The position numbers and the translations under genes were made by a program. Under the pieces are notes generated by a model that made no database searches, had not been told where the DNA came from, and saw only the letters and a program-made list of their open reading frames with translations. A stretch of DNA of 64,000 nucleotides from Marinobacter sp. 1-4A (GTDB taxonomy: Bacteria; Pseudomonadota; Gammaproteobacteria; Pseudomonadales; Oleiphilaceae): NCBI RefSeq assembly GCF_016597725.1, contig NZ_VCGY01000004.1, positions 186,001 through 250,000 on the forward strand, written 5' to 3'. Below, in pieces: positions 44,499-53,891 of the stretch (positions within the stretch are counted from its first letter, which is position 1; each line of letters opens with the position of its first letter).

Positions 44499-45149
44499 TT
44501 AACCGTTACTGCGCAGGCGTTCCCGAAGCTGTTCCAAGCGCTTGCGTATTTCTTCGCGGCGGGGCTGGTTGTTTGCTGCAGGTGGGGCTGAGGGTTGGGT
44601 AGATGTGTTAGTGGTATCGACTGGTTCTTCGTATTGCGAGGTGCTGCCAACGTCAGCAGAAAAGCTTACACCGGAGTTGTCATCGGATTCCGGGAAATAC
44701 AGGTTTTCCAATTTTCCACCGCGGTCAAGAATAACGCGGTTAGCGTGCACGGAACGGAGTTTTGCATTGCCGGGAAGTTCGTCACCCACAAGGAAAACAT
44801 CTGTTTTGCTTTTGTCATCTTCAATGAGCGCACTGCCGGGGAAGTCGCCGTCGGCTGCCAAGACGCCACGGAGAAAAATTCTGAGGTTGGTTTCGGGTAA
44901 GTCCTCGGTGTCTTCCTCTATGTCCGTTCCATCAAGTTGTGCTGTGCCAAAAAACTCTAACGATGACAGTGCAACGTTTGGCGCGCTGCGTTTTTCGGTT
45001 AAGGGTTGCGTAATTGCCTTTTGGCTTTGCGCCGTTTGTTGGCTTTGCGCTTGCCAAAAACTATAGCCCTGCCATGCGGTAACCCCCACCATGGCCAACC
45101 CCGCAACAAGAGCCAGAGCGAGTGGAATCTTCGGATTGATAGAGAGCAT
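44499..45149 (-). CDS. gspC: Type II secretion inner-membrane protein GspC (XcpP-like, without PDZ)
   Basis: ATG 45149 with AGGA upstream gives 216 residues; a TTG at 45167 is less likely. One membrane helix (about 8-28) is followed by a periplasmic HR domain (about 60-155; LEFFGTAQL, LRIFLRGVLAA, VFLVGDELPGNAKLRSV). A Ser/Thr/Pro-rich linker and a short charged helix (EEIRKRLEQLRERL) end the protein. There is no PDZ domain; XcpP of Pseudomonas also replaces PDZ with a coiled coil. It diverges from gspE as xcpP does from xcpR. The gene usually beside it, gspD, is absent here. Confidence 0.85.
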   Translation of the reverse strand: MLSINPKIPLALALVAGLAMVGVTAWQGYSFWQAQSQQTAQSQKAITQPLTEKRSAPNVALSSLEFFGTAQLDGTDIEEDTEDLPETNLRIFLRGVLAADGDFPGSALIEDDKSKTDVFLVGDELPGNAKLRSVHANRVILDRGGKLENLYFPESDDNSGVSFSADVGSTSQYEEPVDTTNTSTQPSAPPAANNQPRREEIRKRLEQLRERLRSNG

Positions 45150-45380
45150 TGATAATCCTGAATGCAAGTTCGCAAACTGCCAAAACCGGTAACCTAGAAA
45201 AACACTGAAAGTACCACAGGTTATCAGAATAGCGTCTTTTATTGAGAGTATAGTGTACAGGGTTATTCAGCAGGCCTATATCCTGTGGTAGCCTTCCTGA
45301 ACTCTATAAAACAGAAAGGGTTGCAGAGTGTGCGGGCGCGCACAAAACCCTGAAAGCCTGATAATAAAACGAGGAAAACC

Positions 45381-46889
45381 TTGACCACAGAAACCGAACT
45401 TCAGCCGCAGGATGCTCCGCTGGGTCGTCTTCCCTTTACCTTTGCAAAGCGCAACGGCGTTATTCTGACTCGCTCAGAAGAGGGCAACCCGGTTATTTTG
45501 GTCAGGCCCGGCGCTCCTCACTCTGCACTGGCGGAAGCCAACCGCATCAGTGGTGGCCGTGCACGATTTACCACAATCGACCCGGACCATTTTGATCAAG
45601 CGTTAAATGCTGCTTATCAGAACGACTCGGCTGAAGCCATGCAGATGGTTGAAGGCATTGGCGATGACATGGATTTGGCCTCGCTGGCTGACTCGGTTCC
45701 CGAAACAGAAGATCTGTTAGAGCAGGAAGACGATGCGCCGATCATCCGCCTTATTAATGCCATTCTTACCGAAGCGGTAAAGAGCAGCGCCTCCGACGTG
45801 CATATTGAAACCTACGAAAAGCGCTTAGTTGTGCGGTTTAGAGTTGATGGCGTATTGCGGGAAGTGGTGCAGCCCAAACGAGCGCTGGCGCCGCTGCTGG
45901 TTTCGCGGATAAAGGTTATGGCAAAGCTCGATATTGCGGAAAAACGGGTGCCTCAGGATGGCCGGATTGCACTGAGAGTAGCGGGTCGCGAAGTGGATAT
46001 CCGGGTTTCCACCATGCCGTCATCCAGTGGCGAACGCGTTGTACTGCGATTGCTGGATAAACAGGCCGGGGCTATACGCCTTGAATCACTGGGCATGGCG
46101 CCAGACGACCTAAAGATACTGCGCCGGCTCATTCATCGGCCATACGGCATCTTGCTTGTAACCGGGCCGACCGGCTCTGGTAAGTCCACAACCCTGTACG
46201 CCTCACTTCAGGAAATAAACGATCGTACCCGCAACATCCTCACGGTCGAAGACCCTATCGAGTACAACCTGCCGGGTATTGGCCAGACTCAAGTTAATCC
46301 CAAGGTTGAGATGACCTTTGCGAGGGGCTTGCGTGCCATACTGCGTCAAGACCCTGACGTGGTGATGATTGGTGAAATTCGGGACCTAGAAACCGCAGAA
46401 ATTGCCGTTCAGGCCAGTCTCACAGGCCATCTTGTTCTCTCCACACTGCACACCAATACTGCCGTTGGCGCCATCACCCGGCTTATGGATATGGGCATCG
46501 AGCCCTTCCTTATCTCATCAAGTCTGGTCGGCATTGTTGCCCAGCGGCTTGTGAGAGTGTTGTGCAAAGAATGCCGTGAACCTTATACGCCCACAGAAGA
46601 GCACTGTGAATTTCTGCAGCAGGACTTTGCAACGCCGCCGACTATTTATCGGGCAAAAGGCTGTGAGCACTGCAACCAGCTGGGTTACCGAGGTCGAATC
46701 GGTATTTATGAAGTGGTTGAGGTAACGGAGGACATCAGCGCATTGATTCACAAGCGTGCGGGTGAGCTGGAACTGGAGAAAGAAGCGCGGCTGAAAGGCC
46801 CGAGCATACACTCAGACGGTGTTCGCAAAATACTGGAAGGTGTAACCACTGTGGAAGAGGTGCTCCGCGTAACGCACCGGGGCCAGTAA
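45381..46889 (+). CDS. gspE: Type II secretion ATPase GspE
   Basis: A TTG start at 45381 with a GAGG site is used; no in-frame ATG occurs before the conserved N-terminal domain. The 502-residue ATPase has an N1E-like domain, the SSASDVHIE segment, Walker A ([10 protein letters not shown]), Asp box, Walker B ([16 protein letters not shown]), His box ([12 protein letters not shown]) and the CxxC pairs of the zinc-binding CM domain ([17 protein letters not shown]). It energises pseudopilus assembly from the cytoplasm. It opens the nine-gene gspE-M run and is divergent from gspC. Confidence 0.95.
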   Translation: MTTETELQPQDAPLGRLPFTFAKRNGVILTRSEEGNPVILVRPGAPHSALAEANRISGGRARFTTIDPDHFDQALNAAYQNDSAEAMQMVEGIGDDMDLASLADSVPETEDLLEQEDDAPIIRLINAILTEAVKSSASDVHIETYEKRLVVRFRVDGVLREVVQPKRALAPLLVSRIKVMAKLDIAEKRVPQDGRIALRVAGREVDIRVSTMPSSSGERVVLRLLDKQAGAIRLESLGMAPDDLKILRRLIHRPYGILLVTGPTGSGKSTTLYASLQEINDRTRNILTVEDPIEYNLPGIGQTQVNPKVEMTFARGLRAILRQDPDVVMIGEIRDLETAEIAVQASLTGHLVLSTLHTNTAVGAITRLMDMGIEPFLISSSLVGIVAQRLVRVLCKECREPYTPTEEHCEFLQQDFATPPTIYRAKGCEHCNQLGYRGRIGIYEVVEVTEDISALIHKRAGELELEKEARLKGPSIHSDGVRKILEGVTTVEEVLRVTHRGQ

Positions 46890-46892
46890 ACT

Positions 46893-48104
46893 ATGCCAGC
46901 CTACGAATACAAGGCCTTAGATGCCCGGGGAAAACAGAAGCAGGGCGTGGTGGAAGCCGATGCTCCCCGTGCAGTACGCCAACAGCTTAGGGAAAAGGGG
47001 CTCACGCCACTGACGGTTGAACCGGCTGTTCAGAAGCGCACACCCAGCAACCCGTTGAGCAGTGGAGGCTCTCTGGCAGCCGCTGACCTTGCGCTGGTAA
47101 CTCGCCAACTGGCAACCTTGATTCAATCGGGCATTCCGATTGAGCAAGCATTATCTGCAACGGCCCAACAAACAGCCAAGCCGCGTATCAGAAGCATGCT
47201 GATCGCCATTCGCGCCAAAGTGATGGAAGGGTATACGCTAGCAGATAGTCTTGGCGAATTCCCCAAAGCTTTTCCGCGCTTATACCGATCAACAGTTGCA
47301 GCGGGCGAGCATGCCGGGCACCTAGACTTGGTTCTGAATCGGCTGGCTGATTACACAGAGAATCGGCAGGAAGCGCGCCAGAAAATACAGCTAGCGGCCA
47401 TTTATCCCATTATTCTAAGCTTTGTGGCGATAGCCATTGTGGTGTTCTTGCTGACCTATGTGGTACCGGACATTATTGATGTTTTCGTGAAGCAGGGGCA
47501 GGAACTGCCAGCGCTGACCCAAGCCATGCTGGCTATGTCGGAATTTCTTTCCAGTTTCGGTGTCTACCTCTTAGTGCTATTGGTTGCGGCCTTTATGGCG
47601 TTTCGCTACGCACTCACGAAACCGGCCTTTCGCATGCGCTTTCACAAACGTCTGCTGCATTTGCCGTTATTTGCCGGAATGGTTCGGGGGGTTAACACCG
47701 CCCGCTATGCCAGTACGCTTAGTATATTGACAACCAGTGGTGTGCCCTTGGTTGATGCTATGAGAATCGCCGGAGAGGTGTTGTCCAACGACTACCTGCG
47801 TCAGGAACTTCGGGATGCCGCACGCAAAGTGAGTGAGGGTGGGTCTCTGCATCGGGCACTGGATCAGTCCGGCTACTTCCCGCCCATGATGCTTCACATG
47901 ATCGCCAGCGGTGAGGCCAGCGGGGAGCTGGATAGCATGCTAGAACGCACCGCCAACATGCAGGAGAACACGCTGCAATCCAAGATAGCTGCCATTGTTG
48001 GGCTTTTTGAGCCCATGATGCTGTTGATAATGGGGGTGGTTGTTCTGATTATTGTGATGGCGATCATGCTCCCCATACTGAACATGAGTAATCTGGTCGG
48101 TTAG
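46893..48104 (+). CDS. gspF: Type II secretion inner-membrane platform protein GspF
   Basis: The 403-residue protein has the two T2SF domains of GspF/PilC proteins, three membrane helices (about 170-195, 223-243, 370-400) and the family motifs LVTRQLATLIQSGIPIEQAL and TARYASTLSILTTSGVPLVDAM. It forms the assembly platform with GspE, GspL and GspM. It lies three bases after gspE. Confidence 0.95.
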   Translation: MPAYEYKALDARGKQKQGVVEADAPRAVRQQLREKGLTPLTVEPAVQKRTPSNPLSSGGSLAAADLALVTRQLATLIQSGIPIEQALSATAQQTAKPRIRSMLIAIRAKVMEGYTLADSLGEFPKAFPRLYRSTVAAGEHAGHLDLVLNRLADYTENRQEARQKIQLAAIYPIILSFVAIAIVVFLLTYVVPDIIDVFVKQGQELPALTQAMLAMSEFLSSFGVYLLVLLVAAFMAFRYALTKPAFRMRFHKRLLHLPLFAGMVRGVNTARYASTLSILTTSGVPLVDAMRIAGEVLSNDYLRQELRDAARKVSEGGSLHRALDQSGYFPPMMLHMIASGEASGELDSMLERTANMQENTLQSKIAAIVGLFEPMMLLIMGVVVLIIVMAIMLPILNMSNLVG

Positions 48105-48140
48105 TATTTTTAACATTTCAAGCCAACAACGAGTGATGTA

Positions 48141-48593
48141 ATGACGATGAAAAATGTAAACATGCCGCAGTCCAGCCAAGGCTTCACCCTTATTGAAATC
48201 ATGGTTGTGATGGTGATCCTCGGCCTTTTGGTAGCAGTAGTAGCACCAAATATTATGGGCCGGAGTGATCAGGCAAAAGTCACCGTAGCGGAAACCCAGC
48301 TCACCAACATTTCGAAAGCTCTGGATATTTATCGATTGGATAATAGCCACTATCCCTCAACCCAGCAGGGCTTGGAAGCTCTGCAATCGCGCCCAAGCGG
48401 CAGCCCAGAGCCTAAAAACTGGAACCCCGACGGTTACATGAAAAGTATCCCGCAAGACCCCTGGGGCAATGAGTTCCAGTACGTAAGCCCTGGACGTGAA
48501 GGCGCATACGATCTTTACTCTTTTGGCTCCGATGGCCAGGAAGGTGGTGAAGGTGACGCTGCTGATATCAGTATCTGGAACATCGGCGGCTAA
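48141..48593 (+). CDS. gspG: Major pseudopilin GspG
   Basis: The 150-residue protein has a short leader cut before Phe in SQGFTLIEIMVVMVILGLL, the prepilin peptidase signature with Glu at +5. Its body has the GspG landmarks IYRLDNSHYPSTQQGLEAL, DPWGNEFQY and YDLYSFGSDGQEGGEGD, the last forming the calcium-binding loop. It is the main subunit of the T2SS pseudopilus. Confidence 0.96.
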   Translation: MTMKNVNMPQSSQGFTLIEIMVVMVILGLLVAVVAPNIMGRSDQAKVTVAETQLTNISKALDIYRLDNSHYPSTQQGLEALQSRPSGSPEPKNWNPDGYMKSIPQDPWGNEFQYVSPGREGAYDLYSFGSDGQEGGEGDAADISIWNIGG

Positions 48594-48596
48594 TTC

Positions 48597-49133
48597 ATGC
48601 GTTATGTGGAACCAGGAAACAGCAGCGGCTTTACGCTCATTGAGATAATGGTTGTCCTGGTTCTAGTGGGGCTGCTTGCAGCTCTGGCGGTTTTCACCAT
48701 GGGTGGAAACTCACAACAGCGGGAACTGCAGAACGAGGTGCGGGAACTGTACCTGTTAATGCAGACCGCATCGGATCAAGCTGTGCTCAACAACCGGGAA
48801 CTTGGCTTGCTGTTTGAAGAAAACGGCTACCAGTTTGTTACCTACGAAGACGAAACGGGTGACTGGGGAGCCTCAGGAGAGCGCATATTCAGAGCCAGAA
48901 GCTTCCCGGATTGGTTAGTAGCGACTCGGTTCGTTGAAAACGATGCGCCTCGGCTAGCGTCGGCTGAAGACGAACTCCGGCCCGATGTGGTGTTTTTCTC
49001 CAGTGGCGAGACTACGCCTTTCGAGTTGGAGTTCACGGTCGGTAGCGAGACAGATTACACCCAAATTTTGGCGTCCGACGGGATCTCTCCCATCGAATGG
49101 CGTCGTCCCGGCCTTGAGGAAGACAACTGGTGA
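48597..49133 (+). CDS. gspH: Minor pseudopilin GspH
   Basis: A prepilin leader is cut before Phe in SSGFTLIEIMVVLVLVG. The 178-residue length and the N-terminal helix followed by a beta-rich domain fit GspH/XcpU. It starts three bases after gspG, and its stop overlaps the GTG start of gspI. Confidence 0.92.
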   Translation: MRYVEPGNSSGFTLIEIMVVLVLVGLLAALAVFTMGGNSQQRELQNEVRELYLLMQTASDQAVLNNRELGLLFEENGYQFVTYEDETGDWGASGERIFRARSFPDWLVATRFVENDAPRLASAEDELRPDVVFFSSGETTPFELEFTVGSETDYTQILASDGISPIEWRRPGLEEDNW

Positions 49134-49531
49134 GGCCGCAGAACCCCGCAAAGTTCTCGACATCCGTCGGAGGCTTCACTCTTATAGAAGTGATGATAGC
49201 CCTGCTGGTCTTTGGCCTGATCGCAACCGCATCCGCAGAGGTGGGTAGCCAATACATTTCCAGCTACGAGAGAATTCGCGACAAAACGCTTGCGGCCTGG
49301 CTCGCCGACAATCGCATTAATGAAATCCGGTTGGAGCAAAGCTTGCCCGGCATCTCTGAAAACTCGGAAGACAAAGAGTACGGCACTTACAACTGGCAGG
49401 TGACAACAAAAATTATTGCCACCCCCGAGCCTAAAATGCGGCGGGTGGAGGTTGAGGTTGCCCGTTACCGGGATGGCCGATCAGACCCTTACCCGGTACA
49501 CACACTTTCCGCCTTCATAGGTGAGAAATGA
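49130..49531 (+). CDS. gspI: Minor pseudopilin GspI
   Basis: GTG start overlapping the gspH TGA by four bases. Prepilin signature VGGFTLIEVMIALLVFGL is followed by the GspI-type NRINEIRLEQ segment and a short beta domain. With GspJ and GspK it forms the tip of the pseudopilus. Confidence 0.93.
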   Translation: MRPQNPAKFSTSVGGFTLIEVMIALLVFGLIATASAEVGSQYISSYERIRDKTLAAWLADNRINEIRLEQSLPGISENSEDKEYGTYNWQVTTKIIATPEPKMRRVEVEVARYRDGRSDPYPVHTLSAFIGEK

Positions 49532-49541
49532 GAGGCGGGAA

Positions 49542-50282
49542 ATGAGAGTAGTGAATCGCCAGCGAGGCTTCACGCTTTTAGAAGTTCTTGTCGCTATCAC
49601 CATCACTGCGGTTATCGGCATTGGTGTATGGCAAGTTTTGAGCGGTGTCATTCTCTCCCGCGACCGTGTGGATGAGCTGGCAGAACGTTTTGATGGTTTG
49701 CAACGCGCTATGTTGCTTCTAGAGCGAGACATCACCCAGATAGTAAACCGGCCAGCCAGAGACCTTTACGGCGATTTCAAGCCAGCTTTCACCAGCCGCG
49801 AGGACGACTTTACGTTGATGCTAACCCGTCAAGGCTGGCGCAACCCGCTCGGTATTCGCCGCAGCAGCCTGCAGCGGGTCGGTTGGGAGTATACCGGTAA
49901 CGAGCTTAGGCGCAGATATTGGCCAACGGTTGATCAGGGCCAAGAGGACAACAGTCAGGACCTTATGCTACTTGAAGGTGTTATGGCCTTCGATTTGCAG
50001 TTTTTGGATGACCAGAATATCTGGCAGCAGCAATGGCCGACTGACGAGGCCATGTCGGCGTTAACGCCGAACAGCCGGCCGGAAATACCTTTTCCTCTGG
50101 CGATAGAAATTACCCTAGAGCACGAACGTTTCGGCGAGATTGTTCGAACCTTTGTATTGCCAGACTTTGACGCCGTAAGCGCGCAGGGCTTGCTGACCCA
50201 GCTAAATGAAGCCCGCGAAGAAGCGGATGAGGAGAATGAAGAGGAATCTGCAGACGGCGGCGTTCAGGGGCAGGGAAGTTAA
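49542..50282 (+). CDS. gspJ: Minor pseudopilin GspJ
   Basis: ATG 49542 has an AGAGGCGGG site overlapping the gspI stop; the frame extends to a GTG at 49521 within gspI. The signature QRGFTLLEVLVAITITAVI and the ALLLERDI-like segment LLLERDITQIVNRPARD identify GspJ. The C-terminus carries a roughly 25-residue acidic tail (EEADEENEEES) not needed for the fold. Confidence 0.93.
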   Translation: MRVVNRQRGFTLLEVLVAITITAVIGIGVWQVLSGVILSRDRVDELAERFDGLQRAMLLLERDITQIVNRPARDLYGDFKPAFTSREDDFTLMLTRQGWRNPLGIRRSSLQRVGWEYTGNELRRRYWPTVDQGQEDNSQDLMLLEGVMAFDLQFLDDQNIWQQQWPTDEAMSALTPNSRPEIPFPLAIEITLEHERFGEIVRTFVLPDFDAVSAQGLLTQLNEAREEADEENEEESADGGVQGQGS

Positions 50283-50288
50283 GACATT

Positions 50289-51299
50289 ATGATGACAAGC
50301 CTCCCAGAAACTGGCCCAAGAACACAGCAGGGTGTTGCGTTGATCATGGTTCTACTCGCCATGGCGCTGGTTGTCATGCTGGCTTCTGGAATGACCCAGC
50401 AGCAAAATATAAGGGTGTTCAAAGCCGGACATTATTTGGCACAGCAACAAGGCCAGAGTATCGCACTCGGTGCAGAGGCCTTTGCCCGTCAAATCCTTAT
50501 AAAAGACTTTGAAGACGATAAAGAAAACGGCCAAATGATTGATAGCTTGGATGAGTTCTGGGCAATGAGTGCAGCTATTCTGCCTTTGGACGACAACGGC
50601 GTCGCCGAGGTGCAGATAGATGATCTTGGCGGGCGGATAAACCTCAATGATTTAGTAGCAGTCAACGGTCAGGTAGATCCCATGACCAAAGACCGTGTGG
50701 CACGCTTGCTGATGGCTTTGGGCATTACCGAAATATCGGTTGACGCTTTGGTGGATTGGATTGATCCGGATGATCAAACAATCAGTGCCTACGGAGCGGA
50801 AGATGGCCAATATCTTATGGCAGAACCCGGTTTCCGAGCAGCAAATCAACCGTTTGTCAGCGTGTCTGAGCTTAGGTTGATTGAAGGCATGACTGAGGAA
50901 GTATACGTAGCACTGCGGCCTCACGTATCCACCTTGCCTGTCAGTGGCCTAGGCATCAACGTGAACACAGCAACGGCTGAAGTATTGATGTCGCTCTATG
51001 AAGAACTAACGGCGGCTCAAGCTGAGTCTATTATTGAAAAGCGTGATCAGGAGCCGTTCGAAAATCTTCAAGATTTTTTAGAGCTTCCGGAGGTGCCTGC
51101 ATCGGGACGCAATACTGCAGGGTTAGGGTTGCAAACCCGTTTTTTTGAAGTTGTTTCACGGATTACCTACGATAACCGTGTTGTAAATATGGTGAGTACG
51201 GTTTTTCGCAATCAAGAAGGTAATGTCCGGACGGTTCACAGGGATACCGGGCAAAAGAATCGCATTACCAAAGAGCCCTATACAATTTCGGAAGGATAA
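50289..51299 (+). CDS. gspK: Minor pseudopilin GspK
   Basis: The 336-residue protein has a degenerate prepilin signature (QQGVALIMVLLAMALVV, lacking Glu+5 as usual for GspK) and the large helical insert domain with DLGGRINLNDLV, DALVDWIDPDD and the HhH-like INVNTATAEVL. It caps the pseudopilus tip with GspI and GspJ. It lies six bases after gspJ. Confidence 0.95.
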   Translation: MMTSLPETGPRTQQGVALIMVLLAMALVVMLASGMTQQQNIRVFKAGHYLAQQQGQSIALGAEAFARQILIKDFEDDKENGQMIDSLDEFWAMSAAILPLDDNGVAEVQIDDLGGRINLNDLVAVNGQVDPMTKDRVARLLMALGITEISVDALVDWIDPDDQTISAYGAEDGQYLMAEPGFRAANQPFVSVSELRLIEGMTEEVYVALRPHVSTLPVSGLGINVNTATAEVLMSLYEELTAAQAESIIEKRDQEPFENLQDFLELPEVPASGRNTAGLGLQTRFFEVVSRITYDNRVVNMVSTVFRNQEGNVRTVHRDTGQKNRITKEPYTISEG

Positions 51300-51301
51300 C
51301 C

Positions 51302-52606
51302 ATGTCATATCGCCTTTACGTGCGACCCTTGCCACCATTTACGGACCTCGGAGTAAACTCGGAGGACCGGCTGTTTAACTGGGTGCTTTATGATGCCGGC
51401 GGCGACGCTCAGGCTCAGGGTAGCAGCGATTTTCGCAACACAATCGAACAAACGCTGAGTCAAAACGGGCTTGATGATGTGCTGCTGGTGGGCCTGATTC
51501 CGGGCGATGAAGCCATGTTTTGTGTGGCCGATATTCCGGCAAAGCAAAGCCGGTTCATCAATCAAGCTTTGCCTTATGCTGTTGAAGAGCAAATAGCCCA
51601 AGATATTGACAGTGTTCATCTAGCGCTTGGCCTTCATACTCAAGAGGGCTTTCGGGTAGCTGCCGTTGATCGTGAACGCATGGCTCAATGGCTTGAGCTG
51701 TTTAGTGGTTGGTCCCATGCAAGACTGGAGGCCATACATCCAGATGCCGCATTGCTCCCGGTCACAGATGGCGGCTGGTCTATTTGTTTAGACGGCGAAT
51801 CTGCGATGATGGCGAGCGACCGTGGCGAATGGCTTAGCATGCAGTCTGCCAACCTCGGTATGTTTGCACACACCTTGGCGACGCCGCCTTCCGAAGATGT
51901 CGTAGCGGAAGTCCCTGTGGTGATCTACGGGACTGAGGCCGAATTTGAAGAGCAACAAGCCGTGTTGGGCGAACTCATGGCGCCGGGCCGACTTTCTGTG
52001 CGCCGGGAATCGCTGGAGTTAATGCCACTTGAACTGTTGGCACATGCCCATCACCACCATTTATGTCGGCCTATCAACCTTTGCCAACGGGACTTTTCTA
52101 TCAAAGGAGGGAAGGAGAGTCCGCTAAAGCCTTGGAAGCCCTTGATCGCCGTCGCGGCAGTTTGGTTTGTGGTCCAGGTGGCACTGGAAGCCGGAATGGG
52201 CTTTTATTACCAGCAACAAACTGAAGAACTACGCGATGAGGCCATGTCAGTTTACCGAAAGGCTTTTCCCGAGGATCGCCGAACCCACGCGGGTAACGTG
52301 AAGCGTGTTATTGAAGGCCAATTGCGCATGGCCGGGTCCGATGGCCCTGATGTGGATTTTGTAACGCTTATGAAGTACACAGGCCAACAGTACTCGAATG
52401 TGGCGGGGTCCGGTTCGGTAACGTTTAACTCAATTAATTACAGCCAGTCCCGGGGGGAATTGGTGGTTGATGTGCGAGCGGAAAGCTACGATCGCCTAAG
52501 CACGTTACGCAACGGCCTGTCTGGCCAGGGGCTTGATGCAAAAATAGGCTCGGTTGTTAACGAATCCAGCGGCGCCCGTGGCCGCCTGACGGTATCGGGA
52601 GGCTGA
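51302..52606 (+). CDS. gspL: Type II secretion protein GspL
   Basis: The 434-residue protein has an actin-like cytoplasmic domain (about 1-240, with ALPYAVEEQIAQDIDSVHLALG), one membrane helix (about 278-300) and a ferredoxin-like periplasmic domain ending RLTVSGG. It recruits GspE to the membrane. It starts two bases after gspK. Confidence 0.93.
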   Translation: MSYRLYVRPLPPFTDLGVNSEDRLFNWVLYDAGGDAQAQGSSDFRNTIEQTLSQNGLDDVLLVGLIPGDEAMFCVADIPAKQSRFINQALPYAVEEQIAQDIDSVHLALGLHTQEGFRVAAVDRERMAQWLELFSGWSHARLEAIHPDAALLPVTDGGWSICLDGESAMMASDRGEWLSMQSANLGMFAHTLATPPSEDVVAEVPVVIYGTEAEFEEQQAVLGELMAPGRLSVRRESLELMPLELLAHAHHHHLCRPINLCQRDFSIKGGKESPLKPWKPLIAVAAVWFVVQVALEAGMGFYYQQQTEELRDEAMSVYRKAFPEDRRTHAGNVKRVIEGQLRMAGSDGPDVDFVTLMKYTGQQYSNVAGSGSVTFNSINYSQSRGELVVDVRAESYDRLSTLRNGLSGQGLDAKIGSVVNESSGARGRLTVSGG

Positions 52607-52610
52607 AACC

Positions 52611-53141
52611 ATGTTAACAAAACTGAAAGAGCAGCCTATAGTTGGGAAACTAACTGCACAGTATGACCAACTTCCCAGACGGGACCAGCAAGCCCTTAGC
52701 GTTCTGGCGATTGCCTTATTTCTTGGGATTGTCTATTTCATAATCTGGAGCCCGGTTTCCAGCTTTCATGATGAGGCAGCTGCAAGCAAAGAAAATGCTT
52801 CGGAATTGGTTGCCTGGATGCGATCCAATGAGCAGGTTATCCGACGCTTGGGTAGCAGCGGGGCAGGGCCCACTACTGGGTCAGTTGATATACCCGCCGA
52901 TGGTCGTGCATTGATGGGGTTAGTAACCCGCTCAGCAAGGGAATCCGGCCTTACGCTGCAACGTTTTGAGCCAAGCGGCGATGCAGCTATTCGAGTTTGG
53001 TTGGAAGCGGTTCCCTATGCCGAGGTTGCAGCCTGGCTTGAAATGCTCAATGGTAAGCATGGCGTTGTGATTGATCAGGCGTCATTGGATAGTTCCGGTG
53101 GGCCCGGCCGTGTGTCCGTTCGCCTAACATTGACAATCTGA
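52611..53141 (+). CDS. gspM: Type II secretion protein GspM
   Basis: The 176-residue bitopic protein has a short cytoplasmic tail, one membrane helix (about 28-47, LSVLAIALFLGIVYFIIWSP), a helix and a small ferredoxin-like periplasmic domain (LTLQRFEPSGD, VPYAEVAAWLEML). It partners GspL and ends the T2SS gene run; no gspN or gspO (prepilin peptidase) follows. Confidence 0.93.
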   Translation: MLTKLKEQPIVGKLTAQYDQLPRRDQQALSVLAIALFLGIVYFIIWSPVSSFHDEAAASKENASELVAWMRSNEQVIRRLGSSGAGPTTGSVDIPADGRALMGLVTRSARESGLTLQRFEPSGDAAIRVWLEAVPYAEVAAWLEMLNGKHGVVIDQASLDSSGGPGRVSVRLTLTI

Positions 53142-53196
53142 GTGTGAGTAACGGGGTTCCGGGGTTGTCGCTCCGGACAAAGGCAGGAGCGAAATC

Positions 53197-53865
53197 ATGA
53201 GTAACGATAACGACACTAGTAGCAAGCCCGAACCGGTCATTGTTCGGCTGGATGTCACTGCGCTAAACGAAGCCAGATCGATTCTGTACGATGCCTACCG
53301 CAACGAGCCCACCTTTCAGCACCTGTTCAACCATCGTAAGCCCGGTTACAACCAGCGCGTTCGGGCAACCGTGCGCGAGTTGGTTGATCTTTACTTTGAT
53401 CTGGATCAGGAAGCGGTTGGCGTGATGGTCAACGATACTCTGGTGGCGGTGGCGTTTATTGGCGACCCGGATTTGCGGTTGAACCTGGCAAATCAGCTTA
53501 GCTGGAGAATCCGCATGGTGTTAACGGCGGGTTTTGCTTCCACCCGACGCTACCTGCATTATCACGAGAGATTACGCGCAATTTTGCCCCAACCATTGGC
53601 GCACCAGTTACCCTTGATGGGTGTTAACCCAAAGTACCAGAACCGCGGATACGGTCGGCTTTTGTTACAAGCCGTTCAGCGCCTATGTGCGGAAAACCCC
53701 CGTGGAACAGGGTTGGTTCTGGATACTGGAAATAGCCGTTACTTACCCTTTTATGAGTCGGAAGGCTTTCGCAGCCTTGGAAAAATCAAAGTCGGCAGCT
53801 TTGAGGATCACATTTTATTCCGTGAGATCCACCCTGAAGCAAAAGCCGCGGCCAATCAAAATTAA
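53197..53865 (+). CDS. GNAT-family N-acetyltransferase
   Basis: The 222-residue protein contains the GNAT acetyl-CoA loop (VNPKYQNRGYGRLLLQAV) and the beta6-beta7 segment (RYLPFYESEGFRSLGKI). The N-terminal half has the ARSILYDAYRNEPTFQHLF helix common in GNAT proteins of unknown substrate. A GCAGGAGC site precedes ATG 53197. It lies 26 bases before gor, so the two may be co-transcribed; it is not part of the T2SS. Confidence 0.85.
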   Translation: MSNDNDTSSKPEPVIVRLDVTALNEARSILYDAYRNEPTFQHLFNHRKPGYNQRVRATVRELVDLYFDLDQEAVGVMVNDTLVAVAFIGDPDLRLNLANQLSWRIRMVLTAGFASTRRYLHYHERLRAILPQPLAHQLPLMGVNPKYQNRGYGRLLLQAVQRLCAENPRGTGLVLDTGNSRYLPFYESEGFRSLGKIKVGSFEDHILFREIHPEAKAAANQN

Positions 53866-53891
53866 CGTTGTAACAAGCAACAGGAGACACT

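Noticed and set aside
45242..45269. Sigma-70-like promoter (TTGAGA, 16 bases, TATTCA) before gspE
   Set aside because: Poor match to both boxes and to spacing; could be chance in an AT-rich divergent region.
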